64,000 nucleotides of DNA from positions 15,043,001 to 15,107,000 of the forward strand of contig NC_092680.1 in assembly GCF_964355755.1 (NCBI RefSeq), given 5' to 3'. Below are positions 48,501-58,185 of this stretch, piece after piece. The position numbers were made by a program, and so were the translations under genes. The DNA is from Antedon mediterranea. Its lineage: Eukaryota; Echinodermata; Crinoidea; Comatulida; Antedonidae. The notes under the pieces are model-generated. The model was not told where the DNA came from, did not search any database, and saw only the letters and a program-made list of their open reading frames with translations. The stretch's first letter is position 1. Each line of letters opens with the position of its first letter.

Positions 48501-48840
48501 TTAGTTTGCTATCTGTGTTCAATAAAAATTCCATAACTTAACTTAGATAATAATATTACCGTGTTTTTGTTTAATTGCAGTGGCTGTTTCAGAAGCGCCT
48601 CAAACTCTAGTGAATGAAGCAACAGAACAGTCAAAAACAACCGACTCTTTATCCTATAAAATTACCATTGCTTTCCTATCAGTATTGTTTGCAATTACAA
48701 TGATTCTTCTTGTACTGTTATCAATATATTATTGGAAACAATTAAAGCATCCGAAAGCTTCAGATGATTCAACCACAGACAATGAACTGAGGGAGAAAGA
48801 GGAAACGGATAAGAATGCGTATGCCTCGTTTGAAACCTAA
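35255..48840 (+). CDS. MAM-C: eight-MAM-domain type I membrane receptor (complete, 22 exons)
   Basis: Exons: 35255-35456, 35958-36220, 36439-36523, 36807-36962, 37245-37598, 37732-37908, 39045-39319, 39627-39714, 39858-40016, 41723-41991, 42202-42454, 42804-43060, 43444-43528, 43677-43832, 43977-44248, 44649-44736, 44882-45058, 46397-46695, 46917-47202, 47801-48057, 48285-48372 and 48581-48840. They join to 1501 residues. The ATG at 35255 opens a clear signal peptide (VFLLLLILSALV). Exon order and phases equal MAM-B. Large introns carry a MITE (35498-35680), a minisatellite (38085-38650), a palindromic foldback (40358-41584) and a TIR foldback (45270-46349); none disrupts an exon. The stalk and tail are clearly different from A and B. 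A TATA box lies 78 bp upstream. Ligand and pathway are unknown. Confidence 0.88.
35498..35680. mobile_element. MITE in intron 1 of MAM-C
   Basis: Terminal inverted repeats AAAGCTTGGTTCCCACTAG and CTAGTGGGAACCACGCTTT bound a 183-bp hairpin. Inner inverted copies of ACGTAACGCAAGGACGTAA/GCGTTGCGTTACGTCCTTG type follow. ACT on both flanks may be a 3-bp duplication. Confidence 0.7.
36807..37598 (+). other. MAM-C domain M2
   Basis: Exon 36807-36962 (a: SCNFEDNLCGYQ, DEDHTFG) and the fused b+c exon 37245-37598 (YCVLFWYYV, RLIFEAIRG, CFDDV, GIC). Confidence 0.85.
37732..39714 (+). other. MAM-C domain M3
   Basis: Exons 37732-37908 (Pro/Thr linker TPTPTEPLPTE, then GCTFENDTCGYG), 39045-39319 (b: NCLMFYYMC) and 39627-39714 (c: VVFESMYG, GIDDV, C4). 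The a/b intron holds the minisatellite at 38085-38650; the 38651-39044 remainder shows nothing else. Confidence 0.83.
38085..38650. repeat. Minisatellite in a MAM-C intron (39-bp unit)
   Basis: At 38447-38650 a 39-bp unit (GATGGTGATTTTGATGCTGT and on) repeats in frame and would read DGDFDAVSTDSGT. Before it, 38085-38440 holds a longer related unit repeating at about 150 bp. There is no splice evidence that it is exonic, and MAM-B has no equivalent. Confidence 0.7.
39858..42288 (+). other. MAM-C domain M4
   Basis: Exons 39858-40016 (a: IDCDFEGGEMCGY, NDHTF), 41723-41991 (b: GHYIYVEAS, CLKFWYHMYGE) and the start of 42202-42454 (c: GYKGDIALDDI, C4). The acceptor before 41723 has a weak pyrimidine tract, but the exon is well supported by the A and B paralogues. 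Confidence 0.8.
40358..41584. mobile_element. Palindromic foldback element in MAM-C intron
   Basis: The whole 1.2 kb is a near-palindrome. Outer arms are tandem motifs of type AACCGTTAATGTAGAAA and CCAGCTTATGTAGAAAC, and inner arms are tandem GACCACCTCTCGTAAG and GGGACCGCTTCTCATAATCG motifs, meeting near 41008. Outer ends are TGTTACAACCG and CGGTTGTAACA. No convincing target duplication was found and no protein is encoded. Confidence 0.7.
42289..43528 (+). other. MAM-C domain M5 (divergent)
   Basis: The a segment runs on in exon 42202-42454 (YCTFKEHPSNKCNY, no DHT), b is 42804-43060 and c is 43444-43528 (IMFEAKIGHAING). The 43061-43443 intron shows nothing recognisable. Confidence 0.8.
43677..44736 (+). 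other. MAM-C domain M6
   Basis: Exons 43677-43832 (a: IDCSFEKDCAFS), 43977-44248 (b: CFQFYYYL) and 44649-44736 (c: IVFEPRSG, IAIDDV). Confidence 0.83.
44882..46997 (+). other. MAM-C domain M7
   Basis: Exons 44882-45058 (a: [18 protein letters not shown]), 46397-46695 (b: GNYMYIETS, KCLHFWYHMHGN) and the first 81 bases of 46917-47202 (c). The a/b intron is filled by foldback copy 2. Confidence 0.83.
45270..46349. mobile_element. Foldback transposon, copy 2 (intron of MAM-C)
   Basis: It has the same GGGTGTCACGAAA ends as 5279-6339 and an exact 10-bp target duplication, TTGGTAAAAC, at 45260-45269 and 46350-46359. Unique interior blocks, such as the one around 46060 (TTGTTTGTTGTAAAG), are in reverse orientation relative to copy 1. 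It sits in a different intron (M7 a/b rather than M6 b/c), so the two insertions are independent events after gene duplication. Confidence 0.8.
46998..48372 (+). other. MAM-C domain M8
   Basis: The a segment in exon 46917-47202 (DPPPESPP linker, SCDFENGVTRCGF), b 47801-48057 (SSYIFAKAA, CLHYSYV) and c 48285-48372 (VVFEGVVG, ALDDV, C4). The 47203-47800 intron shows nothing else. Confidence 0.83.
48581..48840 (+). other. MAM-C stalk, transmembrane helix and cytoplasmic tail
   Basis: A Thr/Ser/Glu-rich stalk, a helix (ITIAFLSVLFAITMILLVLL), a basic run (YYWKQLKHPK) and an acidic tail ending YASFET before TAA. The stalk and tail differ much more from MAM-A and MAM-B than those two do from each other. 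Confidence 0.85.
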
Positions 48841-49460
48841 CACCTCACCATTTTAAAGCAAAATTACATGATTTAAAAATATTTATATATCTTTAATAAG
48901 TTCCTTCTCTTTTCCGATGCCGAGCTTTCGTTTCAGAAAGTTAGACGAAAGACGAACATTATAAGGAACTGAATTGTGTATACGCATGCGCACAATAATC
49001 TTCTTTTGTCTTTCTATCAACTCGAAACGAAACTGTATTGTACTCTCCTATAATGTAGTGTGGATTTGGAAAAAATATGTAGTGGTCACAAAACATCCAC
49101 ACGGATTTTGTAATAGGTCTATGCATATTTGTAGTCATTTGTTTGTTTTTTTTATTACAAACGATCTTGGTTGAACCTAAATTTGTTCGTGCGAGTTCTA
49201 ATATTCAGAAGCATGTCCGAAGCAAAGGCTTATTATTAATGGTATATACTGCAGCTTTGTAGTAATTTCCATTGCTATAACGTATATAATGTAACCTTAT
49301 TGTAGGTTTTAAAAATTGAAACAATATTTAGTTGAAAATAATAGTTAAGTATGTGTTGTACACAGTTTCACTTACAAATATAGTATTGAGGATGCAGTTT
49401 AACAAATTACTAACGAGTTTAAGTATAACGAGCATATATTATACAGTAGTCTGTCACTAT

Positions 49461-49466
49461 AATAAA
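49461..49466 (+). terminator. Candidate poly(A) signal of MAM-C
   Basis: AATAAA lies about 620 bp after the MAM-C stop. Chance occurrence is possible. Confidence 0.3.
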
Positions 49467-49861
49467 ATATATTACATTACACAATTGTATTGGTAAGCAG
49501 TTTTAGTTGTTGTTTATGTTTGTTCGAGAATTCAAAATATTTTGTATAACATTTAGGAATATAATGAAACGGTAAAAAAATAGTAGATACCATTAATTGA
49601 GCTCTTTCAAAAAGTTGATAATGGTGATGGCGAAATTTCTCTTTCAATTCAATTCAACTTTCAGAAAAACCTAAAATTTGATACATAATACAAAAAAATA
49701 ATAAATACACTGGATTCCGTAAAAACCATTAACAAATTCTGAAGGAAAGAGGACCAATACTTCTATTTATTTTTAGTATTCTTTGTGGGCTTTAATTTTT
49801 ATAAGATCATTACAGAGACATTGGTTGAAGCCTATGTGTCATATTAATTGTTGCTTTACTC

Positions 49862-50045
49862 TCAATGTCTTGTCTTTCGATGGATGAGACGTAAAGCCGT
49901 TGGTCCCGCGCACGTTAAAGAACTTGGTAAATTATTCGAAAAGAGTAGGAGTGTGGTTACTGTAGCACACTGATGACTGCCATTACATGGGGCTGTAGAA
50001 GCTTTAAGCCGAATTCAGTTTCCCGTTAAGCTCGACGACTATAGC
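49862..50045. repeat. Candidate dispersed repeat (GATGAGACGTAAAGCCGTTG)
   Basis: The stretch reading GATGAGACGTAAAGCCGTTG, GGTCCCGCGCACG and TTAAAGAACTTGG is more GC-rich than its surroundings and resembles interspersed repeats common in marine invertebrate genomes. There is only one copy in this window, so the call is from memory of the type and is weak. Confidence 0.3.
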
Positions 50046-50670
50046 TACATTTACATTTAAATACTGGTAATATCATCATCCCAAAAAAGGTAAGCTTACG
50101 AGGGTGCTATTGTGATATTTATTTTGTTTATTGTGATAATAAAAAATGACGATAATGGTTTATGATACGTTAAAACCAACATCTATTTATTGTTACTAAC
50201 ATTTATTTTGTTTGTTTTTTTACATTTGCATGCGACAGCATCATATACATACATTTTATTTTAATATATCATTTGGGATCAATACATTTCACATCTTAAA
50301 CATTTGATTAACTATCACATGCAATTCATGTTAATTTTAGTTGGTGTAGTAATTTTTTTTTATTAAGAGGTGCATGTTTAATCGCAATTTTAAGAAATTT
50401 ATTTTAAAAGCTTTCAAGTATTTATCGATTTCTTCATAATGTGTTGATATTTTCATTTTCCATATCAAGTTTAAATTCATTCTTATTAAATTGTTTGTAG
50501 TTCTTACTTACTTTAAAATTATGTTTAGAGATATTTTTTTTCTTGTCCAATAGAAGCATAAATAACACAATGGTCACTGTATAATATATAATTGAAATGG
50601 GATAACGTATAACGGCGTGTTATGCATATTTGATATTACAAAACCTATTTGAGTGAAAATCTGATATTTT

Positions 50671-51490
50671 TTTTTTAAACGGTCACATATGAGGAGATCA
50701 AAATGTGAGCATCACACCTCTGTCACTCATCCTGGTGATATGCAAATTAGCTTAAATATGCAAATTAGGGTGAATCTACAGGGTTACCATATTTTAAAAA
50801 CCACTAGTCAGAGATTTGATTTTTCACTGATTTATTCAGAATGTATATTATATAATTATTTGCTCTAATGAAACATTTTACGAAAAAATGACCGGAAGTA
50901 CAACATTTGACCCTTGACCCAATTTCTCAATGTTTGCATACACTTTATTTTGCCCTTAAATGATTTAGATACATGTTTCCAATAGCCAGCATAGGACTGC
51001 TTTGTAATTCCCAAAAACACATCTTTGTCACACGCCTCGAAAGTATGTAAATTAGTTGTACAAGTTGATTGAGTTGATCACAGACATATTCAGAATGTAC
51101 ATATTTCTATTTGCTATAATGAAACATTTTACAAAAAATAACCGGCGGTACGGCATTAGACCCTCGACCCCATTTCTCAATATTGCATATATAATGAAAT
51201 TAAAATGTCTGTGAGCTACTACTAATTCGCATACTTTCGAGGTGTGTGACAAAGATGTGATTTTGGGAATTACAAAGCGGTCCTATGCCGACTATAGGAA
51301 ACCTGTATCAGAGTCATTTGAGGGCAAATCAAAGTATCTACACAGATTTGAGTCGCATTATGTATGCAAACATTGACAAATGGGTCAAGGGTCAAATATT
51401 GTACTTCCTGTCATTTTTTTCGTAAAATGTATCATCGGGATGAGGGACAGATATTATGATCTCCTCATCATATGTGACCATTGAAAAAAA
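50671..51490. mobile_element. Foldback/inverted-repeat element
   Basis: Outer arms GGTCACATATGAGGAGATCA (from 50681) and TGATCTCCTCATCATATGTG (near 51458-51477) are inverted. Inner arms also match: TTGACCCTTGACCC near 50909 against GGGTCAAGGGTCAA near 51385, and CATCTTTGTCACAC near 51022 against GTGTGACAAAGATG near 51243. No coding sequence is seen. Confidence 0.6.
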
Positions 51491-51868
51491 CGTAAATGCG
51501 GAATAACCCCACTGATCGACCCTCTTTTCCTGGGGCTGACCTAAGACAATTAAAAAATAGAGCTGTTAGGTCCCCGGAAATTGCACTTTACATGATTTGT
51601 TATAAATTTAATAAAACAACATATTATAAGCCTACATGACTAGCCAACTATAGCGGGGAAAGAAAATGTTTAAAAAATCAACCTGCCAGGTCTCCGAAAA
51701 TTGCACCTATACTACGAAATATGAAACAAAATATTATAAGCCTTCATGACTAGCCCTAACATGGTTTGGGCTGAACTAAGAACATTTTAAACAAACAGTG
51801 AGACCTCATTGACTCTCGTTTCCCAGACGTTTTTGGGGTCCAGCAGCTTGGACCTATACATTTATCTA

Positions 51869-51980
51869 GTTTACAAAATTCCGAAACTGTCAGCCTTAGA
51901 TATATAGTTTTCACGTTGATAAAGCTTCTTATTGATTATGTCCTCCGGGGTTTTAGCTGGCTAAAGCCGCGGCGCGAAAA
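51869..51980. repeat. Dispersed repeat, second copy of 17920-18030
   Basis: It carries the same landmarks (GTTTACAAAATTCC, CTGTCAGCCT, TAGCTGGCTAA, GGCGCGAAAA). Upstream, 51560-51860 repeats CTCCGAAAATTGCACCTATAC-like and TATTATAAGCC motifs, suggesting a larger composite. Confidence 0.55.
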
Positions 51981-52552
51981 TAGAGCTACTAGTTCCCGGA
52001 AAATGCACTTATACTTTGAGTATGAAATGAAATATAAGTCCCTGGGACAGCTCTACAGAAAATGTAGAAAAATAGAGGTGCTAGTGGAACATTTAGCCTC
52101 TGATCCTACTATATATCACTATTAACATTATCTTACTATCATCATTGTTGTTAGTCGTTAGAAATCTAAAACCGGACCTATCGTACACTGAAATATTATG
52201 AGTTAAATTTAGAATAATATAATTGTCAATCAAGTGGCTTAAGTTCAATAAAAGAGGATCTTCTAGACAATTGTAGTGACTTTATGTTTTTAAGTAACAA
52301 CTTAATTGATTTAACAATCACAAGTTCCCCAACACAACACATTGTAAGGCGGATTTGATTTTGTTGCTGACGTACGTTGATGATAAATGTCAGGAAGCAA
52401 TCAAGCATGCATTCAATCAAACTTAAAATATCAGCTTATTGATTATTAAAAAGCGGATATTTTTTCTAGCAATTGTTGATATTGAATTAAGGGGGGACAA
52501 GGGGCAGAGTTTACGGTGGGCAGAAATTTTACGAAAACCTACACATGAATCA

Positions 52553-54321
52553 CGCCCGTATTCTTAAACCGGAATTTAGTCGTAGTTCGAAGTTCGACTT
52601 GAAAAAGTCGTAGTTCGAGCTATTACTTCAAATTCGATTCGAAAACGAAGTAGTCGAAGTTTGCAGTTCGACTTAATGAAGTCGAGCTTTTAGTCGAGTT
52701 GCACACGTCTGGGTAACAAAGGCTATACATTGGCCAATGACAAGAGAGTATTTGAGGAGCAGACGAAATTTTGCGTATTGATATCACTTTCCATTTTCTT
52801 ACAACACTTTTTACGCATCAGGACTATACATGAAAAATAATTTTAATCGTTAATTATTAGAACAAGATCAGTATTAATTTAACAGTGAAGTACTTTCGAT
52901 TAACAACAAACAAAATCTTCAAAATATATTTAGGAACCATGGCGGACCATATTTATCGTGACAGGCCTGTCACGATAAATATGGTCCGGGGCCAAAATCG
53001 GTCCGGCCGGACCAGTTTTGGCTCTAAAATTGTGGCCAAAAGCAGTCCGCCACTGCCAAAATCGGTCTGGGCTTTTCTTCTGTCGATTTTAATTGAATTA
53101 CTAGGCCTATGATGCTGTTTTAAGTTGTTTATGGCTAGAAAAATATCCCATGATATATATTAGTAAGTTATCTTGTCGGATAAATACTATAAATAAATGT
53201 ATTTTATCTAAAAACATGACTTAGGTGTTCACTCATATTTCGGCCTGCCACACACTCACATGAACGGGTATGAGACGCTGATATTGCCAGCTAGATTTTA
53301 TTTATGATTGAGGCCTTTTTCCGTCCTCAGCCTAATCAATATTGGATAATTGTTTTATAATAATTGTATTGAATTGATATATTGATTGATTAACCATAAA
53401 TAATTAATAAATTAAATTGTTTTTAACATCATGGGGAAACGAAGATGTTAAAAAAGAAAAAATGGATTAAAAACAGGCAGAGATACATATTGTATACAAA
53501 AAGCTTAATTAGTATTAATTATTGATGAGTTACTACTAATAATGAAAAAAAAAAACAGGCTTAATTTATAATATTAAAATAACAAATAAATCCCCGTAGT
53601 TTTCAATAATGACTAATCATGGCCTTTTTTTTTAATGATATATACATTATGACTCATTTTGCGCACCATATATTTGTAAGACCGGACCATATTTGGCGGC
53701 CAAAAACAGTCCTACTGCCCAGACCGATTTTATCCAGGCCGGACCAGTTTTGGCAGCCAAAATTGGTCCGACCGGACAGGTTTTGGCAGCCATAAATGGT
53801 CCCCCGGACTGATTTTGGCAGCCAAAACTGGTCCGCCGGACCGATTTTGGCCCGGACTGATTTTGGTGTGACAGGCCCACTAAACATTCCATCGCGTGGT
53901 GAATTTCCGCATCTGCCATTGTCGCTATGGCGTGACGTAGTTGAAGTCGGACTTGCGCGAAGAAAATTATGTAATTTGTATACAGTTGTAAATAAAGATG
54001 ATTTTCATTATTATAACATATACCAATGTATATTTAATTAAGCTAATATAAAAATAGATATTTCATTCTTCAATATCTGGCCAATATAACAACTCAATGA
54101 CTGTTACGTTTTTCATAAACATCGTTTAAAAACCATTTAGTCGACCATTTAGTCTGCCCCCTCCAGGACTAAAAAAATCGATCAAAATCCGTCTCGATTT
54201 AGTCGAGGTTGGCCTGAATTAGTCGGCGATTTAGTTGAAGTTCGGTTTATGAATTAAAATGACGTCATTTTTTTAGTTTTAGCTCGAACTACGACTAAAG
54301 TCCGGTTTAAGAATACGGGCG
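52553..54321. mobile_element. TIR element with TCA target duplication
   Basis: The ends CGCCCGTATTCTTAAACCGG and CCGGTTTAAGAATACGGGCG are inverted, continuing with related TTTAGTCGTAGTTCGA. TCA flanks both sides (52550-52552 and 54322-54324). A 3-bp duplication fits PIF/Harbinger-type elements. No transposase was found, and the middle is occupied by a nested palindromic insert (about 52943-53877). Confidence 0.6.
52943..53877. repeat. Nested GGTCCG-rich palindromic unit
   Basis: A perfect 46-bp palindrome spans 52943-52988 (arms of 23 bp meeting at 52965/52966). It is followed by CCAAAATCGGTCCG motifs. At 53690-53877 the motifs CCGGACCAGTTTTGGCAGCC and relatives recur in tandem and inverted, ending TGTGACAGGCC, the inverse of the left GGCCTGTCAC. 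Short frames here are by-products of the repeats. Confidence 0.65.
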
Positions 54322-55359
54322 TCAGAGTATTTTTATTTTTATAATTGTTTTTATTGAATATTTTAACTAATTATTGGAACCAGTATAAAGTAATGTTTAT
54401 AGTATTTTTGATGTTCTTATATGTTGCTTTTAAAATGTTGTATCTCTGTAGTATTCATGTCTAATATATTGAATATTGATTGTTTTAAACAATTATTATA
54501 AATATTGCATATTGTAATAATTTGATTAATATACATTTTAACATTTTGAAAATGTACTCATATTATTTCCATTTTAATTGTCAAAATAAAATTGAATCTT
54601 GAATCTTATTAACGAAATATAGTCTAACTAAATCAATATTTATGAATGCCATATAAACTATTAAATCATGTATTATATTTTAAGAGTCTGTATAGCATGA
54701 GGGTTTTCTGCGAATATTTGATTAAAATAGTAATGCATTAATTATTTTTTGTATTTATTTTTTCTAAATCATCATACTATCTTATAGCAAATAACTTGCC
54801 AATTACATTATAGATATCCTTTATTGTGCGTATAAATTTGAAAATGTTTTATTTGAGAAATAGCATTAGTTACAGTATAAGACTAAGATTGAACTTGAAC
54901 TAAGGATCGGAATGCATGTATTTTGTTTAGTATTTTTATTACCTTGTTTAATTAATTTCAAGACTTTTTAAGGAAATAATATGTACATGTAAAACAGAAA
55001 AAAACAATTAAGGGAATTATGAAACATAAAGTTTTGATTATGATGATATAGTTTATAATATTTTGTTTTAAATGATAGGTTTCGCATGATTGTAATTACA
55101 ATTTAAATATGTGATTGTAAAATTCATCTAGATTTAAGTAACAATATGGATCATGGACGTTTATTTTGTTACAAACCAAAACGAAGTCGGTTTGTGTAAA
55201 GAACAACAAAACTGTAATGTTAGTACATTTTTACTTTAAAAAAAAATCTCCATATTCAAAACAATAGTTTTTTTTTCCTGTTTTGTATTTTTAGCTACCA
55301 GGTACCATGATACATTGGAAATGTATACTCGCTTTGGGTACAACAGGTAATAAACAATG

Positions 55360-55367
55360 TGACGTCA
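55360..55367. promoter_or_regulatory. CRE-like site upstream of MAM-D
   Basis: A full TGACGTCA palindrome lies about 90 bp upstream of the MAM-D TATA box, a position where CREB/ATF sites act. Function is inference. Confidence 0.4.
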
Positions 55368-55459
55368 GTAAAGGTCACAAGAGGTTCCTGGATGGTACGG
55401 TGTACTTCTTACCCTATTCTCACGCACCAATCAAACTTAGATTTTGCAAGGACGTTGCC

Positions 55460-55466
55460 TATATAA
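55460..55466 (+). promoter_or_regulatory. TATA box of MAM-D
   Basis: TATATAAG lies 86 bp upstream of the MAM-D ATG (55546), giving a likely start near 55490. The geometry is similar to MAM-C. Confidence 0.55.
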
Positions 55467-55545
55467 GACACACACTTGAATCGATACGATAGTAAAATTG
55501 CTAAACAGAAACAGACGATATCATCAGTGAACCAGTGAAATCAAT

Positions 55546-58185
55546 ATGTTTTCTAAAGGTGCATTAAGTATTTGTCTGTTGCTACTTTTAGCTATAACAG
55601 CACATGCAAGACGCCGACATCAACTAATATGCGATTTTGAGGAAAGCATGTGTCGGATAAAGCAGGATAAAACAGATGATGGAAGATGGCTTCGATGGAA
55701 CGGAGAAGGCAATATCGGTGTGCAGACAATACCCTCTGATAGTCTGAACGGCAATTATACCGGTAAGTTATTATTCAACTTTTTAAAAAGTCCTAAAGTT
55801 TGACAAAATCCAATTCTTTTTTGTTGGAAATAATACAAAAAAAAGTATTTTGGTTTATGTGAATATTCAGCCACACAATTGTGGCACCTTTTCTCCCCGT
55901 CACGCATATTTTGAAGTTGCTGATTGTAAATATGAAATACGGTAACATTTATTCACCTTGATGGTATTGCTTATAACTACTGCGGAATAGCTTGACGTCA
56001 GGGTTTAATTGGTCAGATGTTTTGCCCTACTCTGATGTAGTTACACACAACAAGCATGTTGGTGCAGTACCCGCTGCTTACTTGCGCTCGAATCTAACCA
56101 CTATAGCCATCAGCTATGCAAGCTCGGTAGTCTAGATGTATGAACGCCAGTCTAGTGATCTGGAGGTCGTGGGTTCGACTCCCACCCGAGAATTACTTGC
56201 GAAAGTATTCTCAAATAAAACATAAGCTAATATTGTTATTGGTATAGGCGCCATATGATATTGTTATTTCTGCAATTGGTATAATTATATATATATATGT
56301 ATAGCGGTAGCATAATTATTCCCCTATTTAATAATCTTTAATCAGCTCTACCGAACCTAAACCGATTAACTATAATAGGCCTACAATGAAGAAAATGCAG
56401 TGGGCGGGAAGCGATTAGATGTAATATACATGTTTTTGTGTGCAGGGACGTACCAGAAACGGTTTCCGCCTTTCGGAAATGACAGGATATGAAAAATAGC
56501 TTTAAAACGCATCACTTAATCTAATGGCACCTAATGCTAGATAGTATGATGCGATAAATTAAGTATACTGTAGGCCTACCATAGAAACATTGCGTTGGTA
56601 TCGCGGGGTTGAGGTTCTTGGAATCTATGACGAGTTGGTTACGGGTTGTGTTTTTCAGTGAGCATCAATTGAAAATAATGAATATCTGATAAAGAAAGCC
56701 ATTGATGCCGCAACTACAATTACTACCCAATTCTAACAGTAGGCTACTATTATGCACAACATGTCGCATACACACGAGATGGGCAACTATTGTCATATAA
56801 TGGGCAACTATTGTCATATGTGTGGAGATAGCACTCATAATCGGGTAGCCAAACAGATAAATCGGCTCAAACCTGACCATATGTTGTTTTTTTTTACATA
56901 AACCTCGTAAAATAGTCATAACCGTTATATATAAATGTTGTTTAAACAGTCACCCATTGCGGCAGGAATGTATGCCGTTGGCAATTTCTGATAGGATCTG
57001 ATACAAAATAGTATCATGACTATAACAAAAATAAACCGCCTTCAAGTTATGAAAAAAAAACCCAAAAAACTTAACAAGCCTATGTTTTTGACAGATACTG
57101 TAAGAAACAAAAGGTAGTAGAACGGTAAATCTAGTATACCGTAAATGATACAACAAGGAATGTTTAATTTTTAGTGCGACCGTACCGTACCGTAAACCAG
57201 TATCTTGTAGACAGCACGTTTTTAAGTTCAACGTTCAACTCCTCGGAGGGAATTTATTTATAAGCAGGCCTATTAAATTGGGCCAACTGCCTTAAAACAT
57301 AAATGCTCTATGACTGTATTGTGTTTCTAGACTTTAAAAATAAAAATTAAAATAAAACATATTTTCAACGAAATAATTTGAAATAAAGCGTGGGAAAATT
57401 TCAGAGTAATATGAAAGAGGTCCTCTAACGTGAGAGTTTTGGATAAACTTTCTGCCTTTATCCTATTTTACTTCTAAACTTAGAATGTAAGTGTTGAAGG
57501 ACTGCCTCCTTGTATAGAGATCACGGCCAAATCATTTTGGATAAAAAAAAAAAGATTACAGCTGAGGCGTGATCGGAATTGTTAATTATTCGTCCCTCCC
57601 TATTTAACACATACCGAAAATTCACTTCACTATATGAATGAATAACTCTTTTTTATGTTTTCTACTGTATCTACAGGATACTTTATGTACGCATATTCAA
57701 CAGGTGTGTCTAGACTTCTAAGCCCGGAATATTCTTCTATATATAACGGAGGACCAAAATGTTTGACCTTTTGGTACAACATTTTTGGAAGTCGGCGGAC
57801 AGGAACGCTTAGCATCTATCAAAGCTGGAATGAAACCTACTTCGGTGAGCCAATATGGCAAATAACGGGTGATATGGGAAATGTTTGGCGTCCCATAGAG
57901 ATAGACCTGACAAGCGATCATCCGTTTAAAGTGAGTTACTCACCTGTTATTATTTGACTGTATGATTGTTTTAAAAGTTCGAGAAGATTATTTTGATTAT
58001 GCGAGAGTGAATACTATCTACCAACATATTTATGTTAGTAATTTTAGGTTCGATTAGATAGAAAAAAATCCTTAAACCAACTTTGTTTTATGTTTAGGTC
58101 GTGTTTGAAGCAAATAGAGGAAGTGGAATTTCAATATCAATTGACAATGTACATATATCTGAAAGTGTATGTCCTAACAGTGAAT
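55546..58185 (+). other. MAM-D signal peptide and domain M1
   Basis: Exons 55546-55762 (signal peptide; a: ICDFEESMCRI, WLRWNGEG), 57677-57930 (b: KCLTFWYNIF, EPIWQITGD, W) and 58098-58185 (c: VVFEANRG, SIDNV, C4). The Asp-His-Thr motif is replaced by a PSDSLNGNYTG ending, and the DD pair in c is Asp-Asn. Confidence 0.82.

Larger units (their letters stand above)
48841..55245. other. Intergenic region MAM-C to MAM-D, repeat-rich
   Basis: No gene was recognised. A candidate poly(A) signal, AATAAA, lies at 49461-49466. Repeats follow: a dispersed repeat (about 49862-50045), a foldback (50671-51490), the repeat shared with 17920-18030 (51869-51980), and a TIR element with a nested palindromic unit (52553-54321). 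The remainder, 54322-55245, is plain AT-rich DNA. Confidence 0.55.

Noticed and set aside
53647-53919. Overlapping frames with SVGPDQFW-like repeats
   Set aside because: By-products of the GGTCCG/TTTTGGC repeat array.
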